From Jiella pelagia (GTDB lineage Bacteria; Pseudomonadota; Alphaproteobacteria; Rhizobiales; Rhizobiaceae), in the NCBI RefSeq assembly GCF_026898155.1, contig NZ_CP114029.1, forward strand, positions 5,002,001 to 5,066,000: a DNA stretch of 64,000 nucleotides, given 5' to 3'. Shown in pieces: positions 27,034 through 35,052 of the stretch. Position numbers and translations under genes: made by a program. Within the stretch, counting starts at the first letter, position 1. Each line of letters opens with the position of its first letter. Under the pieces are notes generated by a model. It was not told where the DNA came from. It did no database searches and saw only the letters and a list, made by a program, of their open reading frames with translations.

Positions 27034-27949
27034 TCAGCCCAGCGTTTCGGCCCGCTCGCCGAGGAAGGCGATCAGTCGGGCCGTCGAGGCATTTGGCGCT
27101 TCGCTCTCCTGAACGCAGATGATGAAGCGCCGCAGCGCCCATGGCTCGTCGAGCGGGACGAGGCAAAGACCGAGAGCCGATGCCAGCGGGCCGATCGCCC
27201 GGCGCGGTAGGATGCCGATGCCGAGCCCCTGGCCGATCATCTGGCACATCACCTCGAAGCTACGGACCTGCACCCGGACCCGGGGGCCGCGCCCGTAAGC
27301 CCGCGACTGTTCGCCCAAGAGGCGGTGGACGGCCGTCCCCGGCTCCAGCGCCACATGGTCGTCGTCGAAGAGCCTCGGCGAACCGCACCTTGTCGCGGCG
27401 GGCGAGGGGGTGGTCGAAGGGCATGGCGACGGCCAGCAGATCATGGGCGTAGGGAAAGCTCGTCAGCCCGCCGGTGTCGCTGCCGGCGACGACGACGCCG
27501 ACGTCCGCCTGCTTGCGATAGAGCGCCTCCAGCGTGTCGGCGCTCGGCCGCTCCTCGAGATCGATCTTGATGGCGGGATGGTCGCGGGCGAAGGTCGCCA
27601 GATCGGCGGCAAGGCACTCGACCAGCACCGAACTCGAAGCGAAGACGCGGATCAGGCCGCTCGCGCCCGAACGGTGGTCCTCCAGCGCCGCCTCTACCTG
27701 CTGGCCGAGATGCATCACGTCGCGGGCGTAGCGCAGCACGATCAGCCCGGCGGAGGTCGGCTCGACGCCGTGCGGGCGGCGGATCAGGAGCGGTAGCCCG
27801 GCCTCGTGTTCGAGCAGGCCGACCCGCCGGCTCGCCGCCGAGGCGACGATGTTCATCCGCTCGGCCGCGCGGCTGATGCTGCGGGTCTCGCATATGGCGA
27901 CAAAGAGCGAAAGGGAGAACAGGTCGTGATTGCGCATGGGGCCGACCAT
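27034..27949 (-). CDS. LysR-family transcriptional regulator (frame break at 27373)
   Basis: LysR regulator of 304 residues when repaired. The N-terminal winged HTH (LFSLSLFVAICETRSISRAAERMNIVASAASRRVGLLEHEAGLPLLIRR) is intact. The effector domain runs to DKVRFAE, breaks at GAGCCTC (plus strand 27370-27376), and resumes as LFDDDHVALEPGTAVHRLL to the end. Removing the extra base restores FAELFDDDH. It lies upstream of the amidase operon in the same direction and is its likely activator. ATG at 27949 or 27937. Confidence 0.9.
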
Positions 27950-28169
27950 AGCATCAGCGCCCGAGGCTGGCGCGATAAGGCGGGCTCGGTGGCGGCCCTT
28001 CCACCCGGCTCCGGTCTTTGCTTGGTGACGGGATGAGCGGCTCGGCGCTGCGGGCAACGTCCCGCTCGGCGCTCCGAGGAGAAGCCGCGCTGGCTGTCAT
28101 GCGACTGCCGCTCGCCGTCCTCGCCTTTTACGGCCTGGGGTGCCGTCCCCCGGCAGCGTCACCTCGCGC

Positions 28170-28310
28170 GGCCTCGGCCTGTCGCCGTCGCAGGCGGGTT
28201 CCGTGTCATCCTTGCCGTTATTCCGCCGGCGGCCGCGGCGCTCGCCGTCGGGACTCTCTTCTTCGTGGGACTGATGGCGCCGCATCTTGTGCGTAGCATT
28301 GGGCTTTTCC
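28170..28310 (+). pseudogene. Remnant of a FecCD-type iron-siderophore permease
   Basis: In one plus-strand frame a short stretch reads VIPPAAAALAVGTLFFVGLMAPHLVRSIGLFHE. This matches the conserved FVGL(I/M)APHLAR segment of siderophore ABC permeases. No start, no flanking family sequence and no partner genes are visible. The rest of 27950-28535 shows no other supportable gene. Confidence 0.4.
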
Positions 28311-28535
28311 ACGAGCTGTCGACCGCCCTCTTCACGGACCTCGCCCGCGGCCCTGTCTCGTCGCGATGCTGCTGCGAAAGCCTTAGGGAGCCACGTTCCA
28401 TCGCTGTCGGCCTTTCGTAAAGGGCCGGCATTTCGCCGCAGGGTGGCTGTCTTCGGCAATGCCTGCCTTAGCTCTTGCCCTGATCGGCGGGTCACGACCG
28501 CAGGGCCAGGCGCTCTGCAGGCACGAAGGGACATC

Positions 28536-29264
28536 ATGGGACGGCATCTGATCTTCGGCGGCAATGGCGGCATCGGCTCGGCGATCGCCCGGCGGCTCTC
28601 GCGAGCAGGGCACGAGGTCGTTCTCGCCGGCCGCAATGCGGACGGACTCGGGCAGCTAGCGGAGGAACTCTCTGCCGAAACGATCTTCTGCGACGTGATG
28701 GACCCGGAAGCGATCGCGCGCGCCGCCCGCGAGATGCCGGAGCGGCTCGACGGATTCGTCTATGCCGTCGGCTCCATCAACCTGAAGCCATTCCCGAAGG
28801 CGACGGCCGACGACTTCCTCGCCGACTTCCGGCTGAACGCCGTTGGCGCGGCGCTGGCCTTTCAGGCGGCGGCGCCGGCCTTGCTGGAGGCGGAAGAGGG
28901 CGCGAGCGCGCTGTTCTTCTCGACCGTCGCGGTGGAGCAGGGCTTTGCCGCCCACGCCTCGATCGCCATGGCCAAGGGCGCCGTCGTCGGGCTGATGCGC
29001 ACGCTCGCCACCGAATACGCGCCGAAGATCCGGGTGAACGCCATCGCGCCTTCTTTGGTCGATACGCCGCTCGGCCAGACCGTCGCCGGCAATGCCAGGA
29101 TGGCCGAGGCGATCGCCAGGATGCACGCCGTTCCGCGGCTCGGCCGGCCGAACGACGTTGCCGCCATGGCCGAACTGCTCCTGACCGAGGCCGGCTCCTG
29201 GATCACCGGCCAGGTCATCGGCGTCGACGGCGGTCGCTCGTCCATCCGCGTGATGCGCAGCTAG
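28536..29264 (+). CDS. SDR-family oxidoreductase, photolyase-linked
   Basis: SDR-fold protein of 242 residues with cofactor loop FGGNGGIGSAIARRLSR, the strand-4 motif FVYAVGSINLKPF, and the C-terminal NAIAPSLVDTPL and ITGQVIGVDGGRS. In the active-site helix the usual YxxxK reads IAMAK (SIAMAKGAVVGLMRTLA), so the lysine is kept and the tyrosine is replaced. The ATG at 28536 has GAAGGG upstream. It ends seven bases before the photolyase start and is co-transcribed with it. Confidence 0.9.
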   Translation: MGRHLIFGGNGGIGSAIARRLSRAGHEVVLAGRNADGLGQLAEELSAETIFCDVMDPEAIARAAREMPERLDGFVYAVGSINLKPFPKATADDFLADFRLNAVGAALAFQAAAPALLEAEEGASALFFSTVAVEQGFAAHASIAMAKGAVVGLMRTLATEYAPKIRVNAIAPSLVDTPLGQTVAGNARMAEAIARMHAVPRLGRPNDVAAMAELLLTEAGSWITGQVIGVDGGRSSIRVMRS

Positions 29265-29271
29265 GCGTGCC

Positions 29272-30807
29272 ATGGCGATGCTTCGTTTCGTCCTCGGCGA
29301 TCAGTTGAGCAGAGCAATTTCCTCGCTGCGGGACTTGGGCAAAGGCGACGTCGTCCTGGTCTGCGAAGTCGCCGACGAGACCCGCTACGTCCGCCATCAC
29401 AAGCGCAAGATCGCCTTCCTCTTTGCCGCCATGCGGCACTTCGCCGAGGACCTGCGCGCCGAAGGCGTGACGGTGGATTACGTCGCTCTGGACGACGCGG
29501 CCAGTACCGGCTCCTTCACCGAGGAATTGCGGCGCGCCGTGCAGCGGCACGCGCCCGAGGCCATCGTCGTCACCGAGCCGGGCGAATGGCGGGTCCGGCA
29601 GATGATGGAGGACTGGCGGGAAGAGCTTGACGTTCCCGTCGAGATCCGTCCCGACGACCGCTTCCTCTGTAGCCACGAGCGTTTCCGCAACTGGGCCGAT
29701 GGGCAGAAGCAGCTGCGGATGGAGTATTTCTACCGGGAGATGCGCAAGGCGACCGGCTATCTGATGGAAGGCGATCACCCGGCCGGGGGCAAGTGGAACT
29801 ACGATCATTCCAATCGCGAGCCGCTGAAGCGGGGCATCGCCCCGCCGGACCGACCGACCTACGCCCCCGATGCGATAACGCGGCAGGTGCTCGATCTCGT
29901 TGCCGGCCGGTTCGGCAATCATTTCGGCAGCCTCGACGACTTCGACTACCCCGTCTCGCGGGCCGATGCGCTGCATTACCTCGACTGGTTCGTCGCCGAG
30001 GCGCTCCCGGAGTTCGGCACCTATCAGGACGCCATGCGCCAGGGCGCGCCGCTGCTCTTCCACTCGCATGTTTCGGCGCTGATCAATTGCGGGCTGATCG
30101 ACCCCCGCGAGGCCTGCGATCGGGCGGAAGCCGCCTTTCGCGACGGCAAGGCGCCGCTCAACGCCGTCGAAGGCTTCATCCGCCAGATCATCGGCTGGCG
30201 CGAGTTCATCCGCGGCGTCTACTGGCGGGAGATGCCGGGCTACGAGAGCTCCAATGCCCTGTCTGCCGACCGCCCGCTGCCGGATTTCTTCTGGACCGGC
30301 GAGACCGACCTCAACTGTCTCAGGCAGTGCTTCCGCGAAGTGCAGGCCAGTGCCTACAACCATCACATCCAGCGGCTGATGGTGATCGGCAATTTCTGCC
30401 TTCTCTGCGGCTTCGATCCCAGGCAAGTGCAGGAATGGTATCTCGTCGTCTATCACGACGCCTATGAGTGGGTGGAGATGCCGAATGTTGTCGGCATGAT
30501 CCTCTATGCGGACGATGGGCTCTTCGCCACCAAGCCCTATGCGGCCTCGGCCAACTACATCGACAAGATGTCCGACTATTGCGGCACATGCCGCTATTCA
30601 CCGAAGGCGAAGACCGGCGAGGGCGCCTGTCCGTTCAATCTCCTCTACTGGGATTTCATCGCCCGCAACGCCCGGCGGCTGAAGACCAATCCGCGGATGA
30701 ACCGCACCTATGCGACCCTGGAGCGAATGGACGAGGCGAAGGTCCGGACGATCCGCGCCGAGGCGAAAGCGTTTCTCGACAGCCTCCAGGCCACCGGGAA
30801 TTACTGA
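29272..30807 (+). CDS. phrB: (6-4) photolyase, bacterial FeS-BCP class (PhrB)
   Basis: Protein of 511 residues in the bacterial cryptochrome/photolyase branch with an iron-sulfur cluster (A. tumefaciens PhrB). It has an N-terminal antenna-binding Rossmann domain (LRFVLGDQLSRAISSL) and a C-terminal FAD domain (GWREFIRGVYWREMPGYESSNAL, YNHHIQRLMVIGNFCLL). The four likely cluster cysteines are in DLNCLRQC and in DYCGTCRYSPKAKTGEGACPFN. The family repairs (6-4) photoproducts using blue light. Full length, no breaks. Confidence 0.93.
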   Translation: MAMLRFVLGDQLSRAISSLRDLGKGDVVLVCEVADETRYVRHHKRKIAFLFAAMRHFAEDLRAEGVTVDYVALDDAASTGSFTEELRRAVQRHAPEAIVVTEPGEWRVRQMMEDWREELDVPVEIRPDDRFLCSHERFRNWADGQKQLRMEYFYREMRKATGYLMEGDHPAGGKWNYDHSNREPLKRGIAPPDRPTYAPDAITRQVLDLVAGRFGNHFGSLDDFDYPVSRADALHYLDWFVAEALPEFGTYQDAMRQGAPLLFHSHVSALINCGLIDPREACDRAEAAFRDGKAPLNAVEGFIRQIIGWREFIRGVYWREMPGYESSNALSADRPLPDFFWTGETDLNCLRQCFREVQASAYNHHIQRLMVIGNFCLLCGFDPRQVQEWYLVVYHDAYEWVEMPNVVGMILYADDGLFATKPYAASANYIDKMSDYCGTCRYSPKAKTGEGACPFNLLYWDFIARNARRLKTNPRMNRTYATLERMDEAKVRTIRAEAKAFLDSLQATGNY

Positions 30808-30934
30808 TCATCTGGCGCCATGCCGTTTTGTTGTGCGGCTACAACGTCCGAGACGCATTGCGGCAATTCGGCGCTTGCGGCAGGCCTGCAGAGTGGCATT
30901 ATTGGGCAAACCGGCGTCTGTGTCACAGGCGCGG

Positions 30935-30949
30935 TTAACGCGTCGTTAA
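30935..30949 (+). promoter_or_regulatory. CtrA box upstream of usg
   Basis: TTAA-CGCGTCG-TTAA, an exact match to the TTAA-N7-TTAA consensus of the cell-cycle regulator CtrA, about 120 bases before usg in a 262-base intergenic region. Confidence 0.6.
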
Positions 30950-31069
30950 CACTCACGGCGCAGCATCGATCTACCGCCTCCACTTGCCTGTCGTCGTGAC
31001 GGCAAGATCCGGGGCGTAAGATCCAAGCGTCGGCCATCGCCGGCCGCCGCTCGTCGAAGAGGTGTGCCG

Positions 31070-31351
31070 ATGACCATAAGAACCGTCGATGCTTCGTTCT
31101 GCCGCATGATCGAGGGATACAGCCTCACATCTGCGGAGGTGCTTTACCGCATGCCCGACCATCCGACCTTGCTGCAGACGTTCTTGTGGCAGTTCGAAGA
31201 TCTTGCGCCGGACTATCCGAGGCTGAAGCGGTTTCTCGACCATTGGGAGCGGGAGATCGAGGCGATGATCCACTCGGTCCGGGTCATGCATCAAGGGCTG
31301 ATCGCGCCGCGGGAGATCCGCCTGGTGAAGGACGGCGGCCAGTTGCACTGA
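31070..31351 (+). CDS. usg: Usg family protein
   Basis: Small cytoplasmic protein of 93 residues that matches the alphaproteobacterial Usg family along its whole length (RMIEGYSLTSAEVLYRMPDHPTLLQTFLWQFEDLAPDYPRLKRFLDHWEREIE...IHSVRV). The ATG at 31070 follows GAAGAGG; a GTG six bases upstream is less likely. Its molecular role is not known to me. It stands alone between the photolyase gene and a noncoding region, with a CtrA box upstream. Confidence 0.9.
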   Translation: MTIRTVDASFCRMIEGYSLTSAEVLYRMPDHPTLLQTFLWQFEDLAPDYPRLKRFLDHWEREIEAMIHSVRVMHQGLIAPREIRLVKDGGQLH

Positions 31352-31486
31352 CAACCGACCATCGCGGCGGCGCATCACAGCGAGGAGCGGGACGACGACG
31401 ATCGCAATGGCGACGGGCGATCCTCTGCGCTCGGGCAGCATGGTCCGCGTCGATCAAGCCGGCACGACCTCCCCCAATCGCAACGC

Positions 31487-31516
31487 AAAAAAAAGCCGGG
31501 TTCGTGAGAACCCGGC
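31487..31516 (-). terminator. Rho-independent terminator of the sRNA candidate
   Basis: Perfect nine-base stem GCCGGGTTC/GAACCCGGC with a GTGA loop. On the minus strand it is followed at once by eight T (A8 at 31487-31494 on the plus strand). No minus-strand protein gene lies upstream, so a noncoding transcript is implied. Confidence 0.85.
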
Positions 31517-31605
31517 GAGCGTGGTCCCGAAAGACCGTATGGGAGGAAACAGCCGGACAAATCGACTGGGAGGAGGTGCCGACGCGTCCGACTTCCACCA
31601 AGTTA
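31487..31605 (-). ncRNA. Small RNA candidate with anti-Shine-Dalgarno loops
   Basis: The minus strand carries CCTCCTCCC at 31576-31568 and TTTCCTCCC at 31549-31541, each placed to be exposed in a hairpin loop (GTCGGAC/GTCCGGC encloses the first; CCG/CGG the second). The RNA would end at a strong terminator with eight T. This layout (about 120 bases, CCUCCUCCC loops, terminator) matches the rhizobial alpha-r14/NfeR1 family and the CcsR/cuckoo RNAs, which bind ribosome-binding sites of mRNAs. No protein-coding frame here is convincing. The 5' end is estimated; no clear promoter could be fixed. Confidence 0.6.
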
Positions 31606-31883
31606 ATTGATCACAAGGCTGGATCAAATGCCGGCTCGACATGTCTGCCATGCATTTCAACGATAGCTACTTTCGATCATACTACTGAATTTACATGCGA
31701 AAATTCCAACACGCAATAGGTAATCTCTATCAAGCGTCCGTCGTCCATGCATCAGGCGCAGACCTCGTTCTGCTGGCCGCCTGCGAGGTTGCCAGCCCGG
31801 CCGGGCGTTAACCTTACCCGGCCTTCGCGCCCGCAGGCGGCGGAAATCGCCGGGGCGACACTTACGCCAGTCGAGGGAAAGTC

Positions 31884-31898
31884 TTAATCTCCTGTTAA
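31884..31898 (+). promoter_or_regulatory. CtrA box upstream of the 31955 membrane protein
   Basis: TTAA-TCTCCTG-TTAA, an exact TTAA-N7-TTAA CtrA consensus, ending 56 bases before the start codon. The distance suits a promoter-overlapping regulator site. Confidence 0.6.
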
Positions 31899-31954
31899 CG
31901 CAGTGCGATGGGGCGAGCTTGCCTCGCCGTCAGTCCGTGAGGAGTCCCGCGTTC

Positions 31955-33274
31955 ATGGGTGCATCGCAGTCTTACACCCTGAGGGGGCAGGTCACGCGGC
32001 TCGACGCGACGACGCGCATCACCCTGTCGGTCCTGGCGCTGGCCAGCGGCGTCTACACCTATCTCGGTGTGCGCGAGCTTCTCGACGGCGACGAGACGAC
32101 GGTGTTTCTCGGCGCAATCGTCTATTCCTCGGCCGTCTCGGTGGCGATCTACGCCTTCTGGTCCTACCTCATGCGCTTCATGCCGCACGTGCGCAGCGGC
32201 CGCCGCATGCTCTATCTCGCCATGGCGATCGGCTCGGCGATGATCATCGCCATGTCCTCCTGGCTGAACGCCTCGGCGCTCGCCGGTTCCGCAGCGCTCG
32301 AACAGCATCTCGCCGTCACCACCGAGGAATATCAGCAGAAGCTCAACGAGGCGCACGAGAACGCCCTGGCGGCCCAGAGCCTCCTGCCGGACATCCAGCT
32401 CGCCTCCCAGCGCTTCGCCGGTCTTTCCGAACAGGAGGCCCGCTCCGGCGTCCTCACCGGAACGTCGGGCTCCGGGACGGTCGTGCAACTGCTGCGCCAG
32501 ATGTCGAACCAGCTTTCCGGCCTCCAGGCCGAGATCGAGGGCTCGCGGCAGCAGGTGAAGACGCTGTTCGAACAGGGCGGGCAGCATCTCGCCACGATGC
32601 GCCGGCTGGTGTCCTCGCAAGGACCCGTCGCCGACCGCTCGAATGCCTATGGCGAGGAGGCGGTGGCGCTTTCGGGGCTTCTCACTTCGCTGGAACAGAC
32701 GTCGATCGCCCCTGCCGTCCGCCGCGCCGCCGAAGATCTCGGCCGCAGCTTCATCGCGCCGATCTCCGACGGCACCGATGCCGACCTGCGCGATCGCCAG
32801 AGCCGCGTCGTCGGCACGATCGAGGCGGCGGTGAAGACCCAGAGCCAGGCGCTGGCGACTGCCGCCGACGAGATCCTGGCGCGGCCGAAGGTCGAGCCCC
32901 TCCGCTTCACGCCGCTCTCGGCGCCGGAAGCGGTCATCCGCTATGCGCGGGACTTCCTGCCGTCCTGGGCGGGGGCGATTTCGATCGACCTCCTGCCGGC
33001 GGTGCTGATCTTTGTCCTCTGCATCGTCCAGGACGTGATCCGCCGCGAGGAGGGCGAGGAGTTCGAGGTCGGGGACATGAGCGCCGGCGAGATGATGCGG
33101 GCGCTGCGTATCCAGAAGAAGCTGAAGGCCGCGGAGCGCTCGGACGAGCCGGACGAGCGGCATTCGGCGCCTTATCACGGCGAGATCATCGACCCGGGGT
33201 CGGAGGACGAGGACATCGTCCAGCGCAACCGACCGGCGGGCGCGACGCCCTTTCCGAAGACCGCGGCGCGATAG
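31955..33274 (+). CDS. Inner-membrane protein with coiled-coil domain
   Basis: Protein of 439 residues that I do not assign to a named family. Three membrane helices lie near the start (about 22-40, 47-75, 85-105). A long soluble helical region follows (about 110-330; EYQQKLNEAHENALAAQSLL, QMSNQLSGLQAEIEGSRQQVKTLFEQGGQ), then a further helix (about 345-370), then a charged cytoplasmic tail. The ATG at 31955 follows TGAGGAG; the frame is open back to 31919. The CtrA box upstream suggests a cell-cycle role, perhaps in envelope or polar growth; this is inference. The next gene on the same strand, a ClpP-like protease, may be co-transcribed. Confidence 0.8.
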   Translation: MGASQSYTLRGQVTRLDATTRITLSVLALASGVYTYLGVRELLDGDETTVFLGAIVYSSAVSVAIYAFWSYLMRFMPHVRSGRRMLYLAMAIGSAMIIAMSSWLNASALAGSAALEQHLAVTTEEYQQKLNEAHENALAAQSLLPDIQLASQRFAGLSEQEARSGVLTGTSGSGTVVQLLRQMSNQLSGLQAEIEGSRQQVKTLFEQGGQHLATMRRLVSSQGPVADRSNAYGEEAVALSGLLTSLEQTSIAPAVRRAAEDLGRSFIAPISDGTDADLRDRQSRVVGTIEAAVKTQSQALATAADEILARPKVEPLRFTPLSAPEAVIRYARDFLPSWAGAISIDLLPAVLIFVLCIVQDVIRREEGEEFEVGDMSAGEMMRALRIQKKLKAAERSDEPDERHSAPYHGEIIDPGSEDEDIVQRNRPAGATPFPKTAAR

Positions 33275-33334
33275 GATGGGCTCGCTCCAGCAGGTCGGCG
33301 CTCGACGCCTGCTCTCTAGCGAGGATATGGCCGG

Positions 33335-34297
33335 GTGATCGGCGAGGAGACACCGCCCGGCCGGCTGGAGCGGCTCGTTCTGAAGCTGCCGGAAGGCTCG
33401 GTGCTGCGCTTCGTCTTTCTGGCGCTGCTCGGGGTCGCCGGTGCGATGGTGGCTCTCGACTATCAGAACATGGCGGAACGTTCGACCGAGCGCGAGCGGC
33501 TGAGCCGGACCGAGCCCCTGCCGCTCCGGCGACCGAGCCCGGGCGACCAGATCCGCCCCTATCTGCCGCGCACCATACCGGTCGGCCCCGATCGCGGCGA
33601 GCCGAGCCTGCCGGGCTATGACGGCCCCGTCGAAGGCGAGGCGCTGGCGGCGCCGATGCGCTTCTTCGTCGGATCTGCGGGCGAGGCATCGGCGATCGGC
33701 CGGATCGAGATCGGCACCGCCGAGGCGCTGCGCGAGTTTCTCGCCCTACCCGAGGCGAAGAGCGTCGAAACCCTCGTCCTCCATTCGCCGGGCGGCTCGG
33801 TCGCCGACGCCATGGCGATGGCCCGCGATCTGCGCTCGCAGGATATTTCCGCCCGAGTGCCCGCCGACGGCTACTGCGCCTCGGCCTGCCCGCTGGTGCT
33901 TTCCGGTGGGCTCACGCGGCGGGCGGGTGATAATTCCTGGGTTGGCGTCCATCAGGTCTATGCCGTGTCCGGCGCCGAGCCCGGCCTTCCTTCTGCTGTG
34001 GATCGCTCGATCGCCGAGATCCAGGCGACCACCGCCGAGTGCCAGAGCCTGCTCGCCGAGATGGGCGTCGATCCGGCGCTGTGGATCAAGGCGATGCAGA
34101 CGCCGTCCGAAAGCCTCTACGTGCTGACGCCGGAGGAACTCGTCGGATACCGCCTGGTCCGGCCACTGCCCGATGGGCCCGGCTTCGTCGGCCCGCCGGC
34201 GCCGACCTATCCGACATTTGCACGACCGCAGACCGCCGAGGGCGATACGGCAGAGGACCCGACCGAAACGGCGCAGACGGATGGGCCGCTGCTCTGA
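33335..34297 (+). CDS. ClpP-like membrane-anchored serine protease (COG3904-like)
   Basis: Protein of 320 residues. One N-terminal membrane anchor (about 23-42), a proline-rich linker, and a ClpP/crotonase-fold domain from about 105. Key segments are VLHSPGGSVADAMAMARDL (oxyanion strand), DGYCASACPLVLSGG (nucleophile Ser between the cysteines) and WVGVHQVYAV (probable catalytic His). It is probably periplasmic. GTG start at 33335. The 60-base gap to the upstream membrane-protein gene allows one operon. Confidence 0.85.
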   Translation: MIGEETPPGRLERLVLKLPEGSVLRFVFLALLGVAGAMVALDYQNMAERSTERERLSRTEPLPLRRPSPGDQIRPYLPRTIPVGPDRGEPSLPGYDGPVEGEALAAPMRFFVGSAGEASAIGRIEIGTAEALREFLALPEAKSVETLVLHSPGGSVADAMAMARDLRSQDISARVPADGYCASACPLVLSGGLTRRAGDNSWVGVHQVYAVSGAEPGLPSAVDRSIAEIQATTAECQSLLAEMGVDPALWIKAMQTPSESLYVLTPEELVGYRLVRPLPDGPGFVGPPAPTYPTFARPQTAEGDTAEDPTETAQTDGPLL

Positions 34298-34337
34298 GGA
34301 TTTATCCGAGCAGTCGGCTCGACGCGGGAGGGTCGTA

Positions 34338-34372
34338 ATACACTGTCCGATTGATCAGATCGGGCAGTGTAT
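34338..34372 (+). repeat. Strong inverted repeat
   Basis: ATACACTGTCCGAT (34338-34351) pairs with ATCGGGCAGTGTAT (34359-34372), 14 bases with one G-T pair and a seven-base loop. It is AT-richer than the flanks and has no T run. It lies between convergent genes (protease and mgtC), so it may terminate both, or be a protein-binding site. Confidence 0.55.
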
Positions 34373-34494
34373 CAAGCCCGCGCGGCATTTGAGCGGACTT
34401 CGTATTAGATCTCCGCCCGGCAGGATGTCGGCGCGGATGGCCGGCCATCTCGCCGCCAAGAACCGGAGGGACGCTTCGTCCTGTCGGCGGGCTT

Positions 34495-34947
34495 TCAGAT
34501 ATGGCGTTCGATGAATTTCATGCCGCGAAGCACCAGCAACGTGACGATGACGGCGAGAATGCCGATCCGGAATTCGCCCAGACCGCAGGCGAGGCCGATC
34601 GCCCCCGAGAGCCAGAGGGACGCTCCAGTCGTCAGGCCGCGGACCTCGCCCTTGGCCTGGATGATCGCGCCTGCCGCCAGGAAGGCGACGCCCGAGGTGA
34701 TCGCCCCGATCATCCGGATGGGATCGGCGCGAACCTGATCATCGTCGTAGAGACCGACCAGGACCGTCATCAACAGCGTGAAGACGCAGGCGCCCAGCCC
34801 GACGAGCATGTGGGTCCTGAGGCCCGCCGAACGCTCCTTGCGTTCGCGTTCGAAGCCGATCACGCCGCAAAGCACGGCGGCAAGCACGAGGCGGAGGGCA
34901 TCGGTGCCGAGAGCCTGAAGATCGAGGAAGCTGCCGAGGTCGCTCAT
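34495..34947 (-). CDS. MgtC/SapB family membrane protein
   Basis: Inner-membrane protein of 150 residues with four to five helices and the family signature GVIGFERERKERSAGLRTHMLVGLGACVFTLL, then IRMIGAITSGVAFLAAGAIIQ and GLTTGASLWLSGAIGLACGLG. MgtC-like proteins affect growth in low Mg2+ and inhibit or tune ATP synthase; this short form lacks the C-terminal ACT-like domain of virulence MgtC. Single gene. Confidence 0.93.
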   Translation of the reverse strand: MSDLGSFLDLQALGTDALRLVLAAVLCGVIGFERERKERSAGLRTHMLVGLGACVFTLLMTVLVGLYDDDQVRADPIRMIGAITSGVAFLAAGAIIQAKGEVRGLTTGASLWLSGAIGLACGLGEFRIGILAVIVTLLVLRGMKFIERHI

Positions 34948-35052
34948 GGCTGGAAGAGCGTGTCACGGCAGAATTGGTTCCCTTTTCGAAGCATCCGGTA
35001 CGGTCGCCCACAGCGACGGCGAGTTTCGGCGGCAGGGCTCGTTGCTGGCCGC

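Noticed and set aside
26897..27247. Minus-strand short frame ending before the amidase gene
   Set aside because: Mostly overlaps the LysR gene in another frame; the free part is about 130 bases with no family match and contains the inverted repeat.
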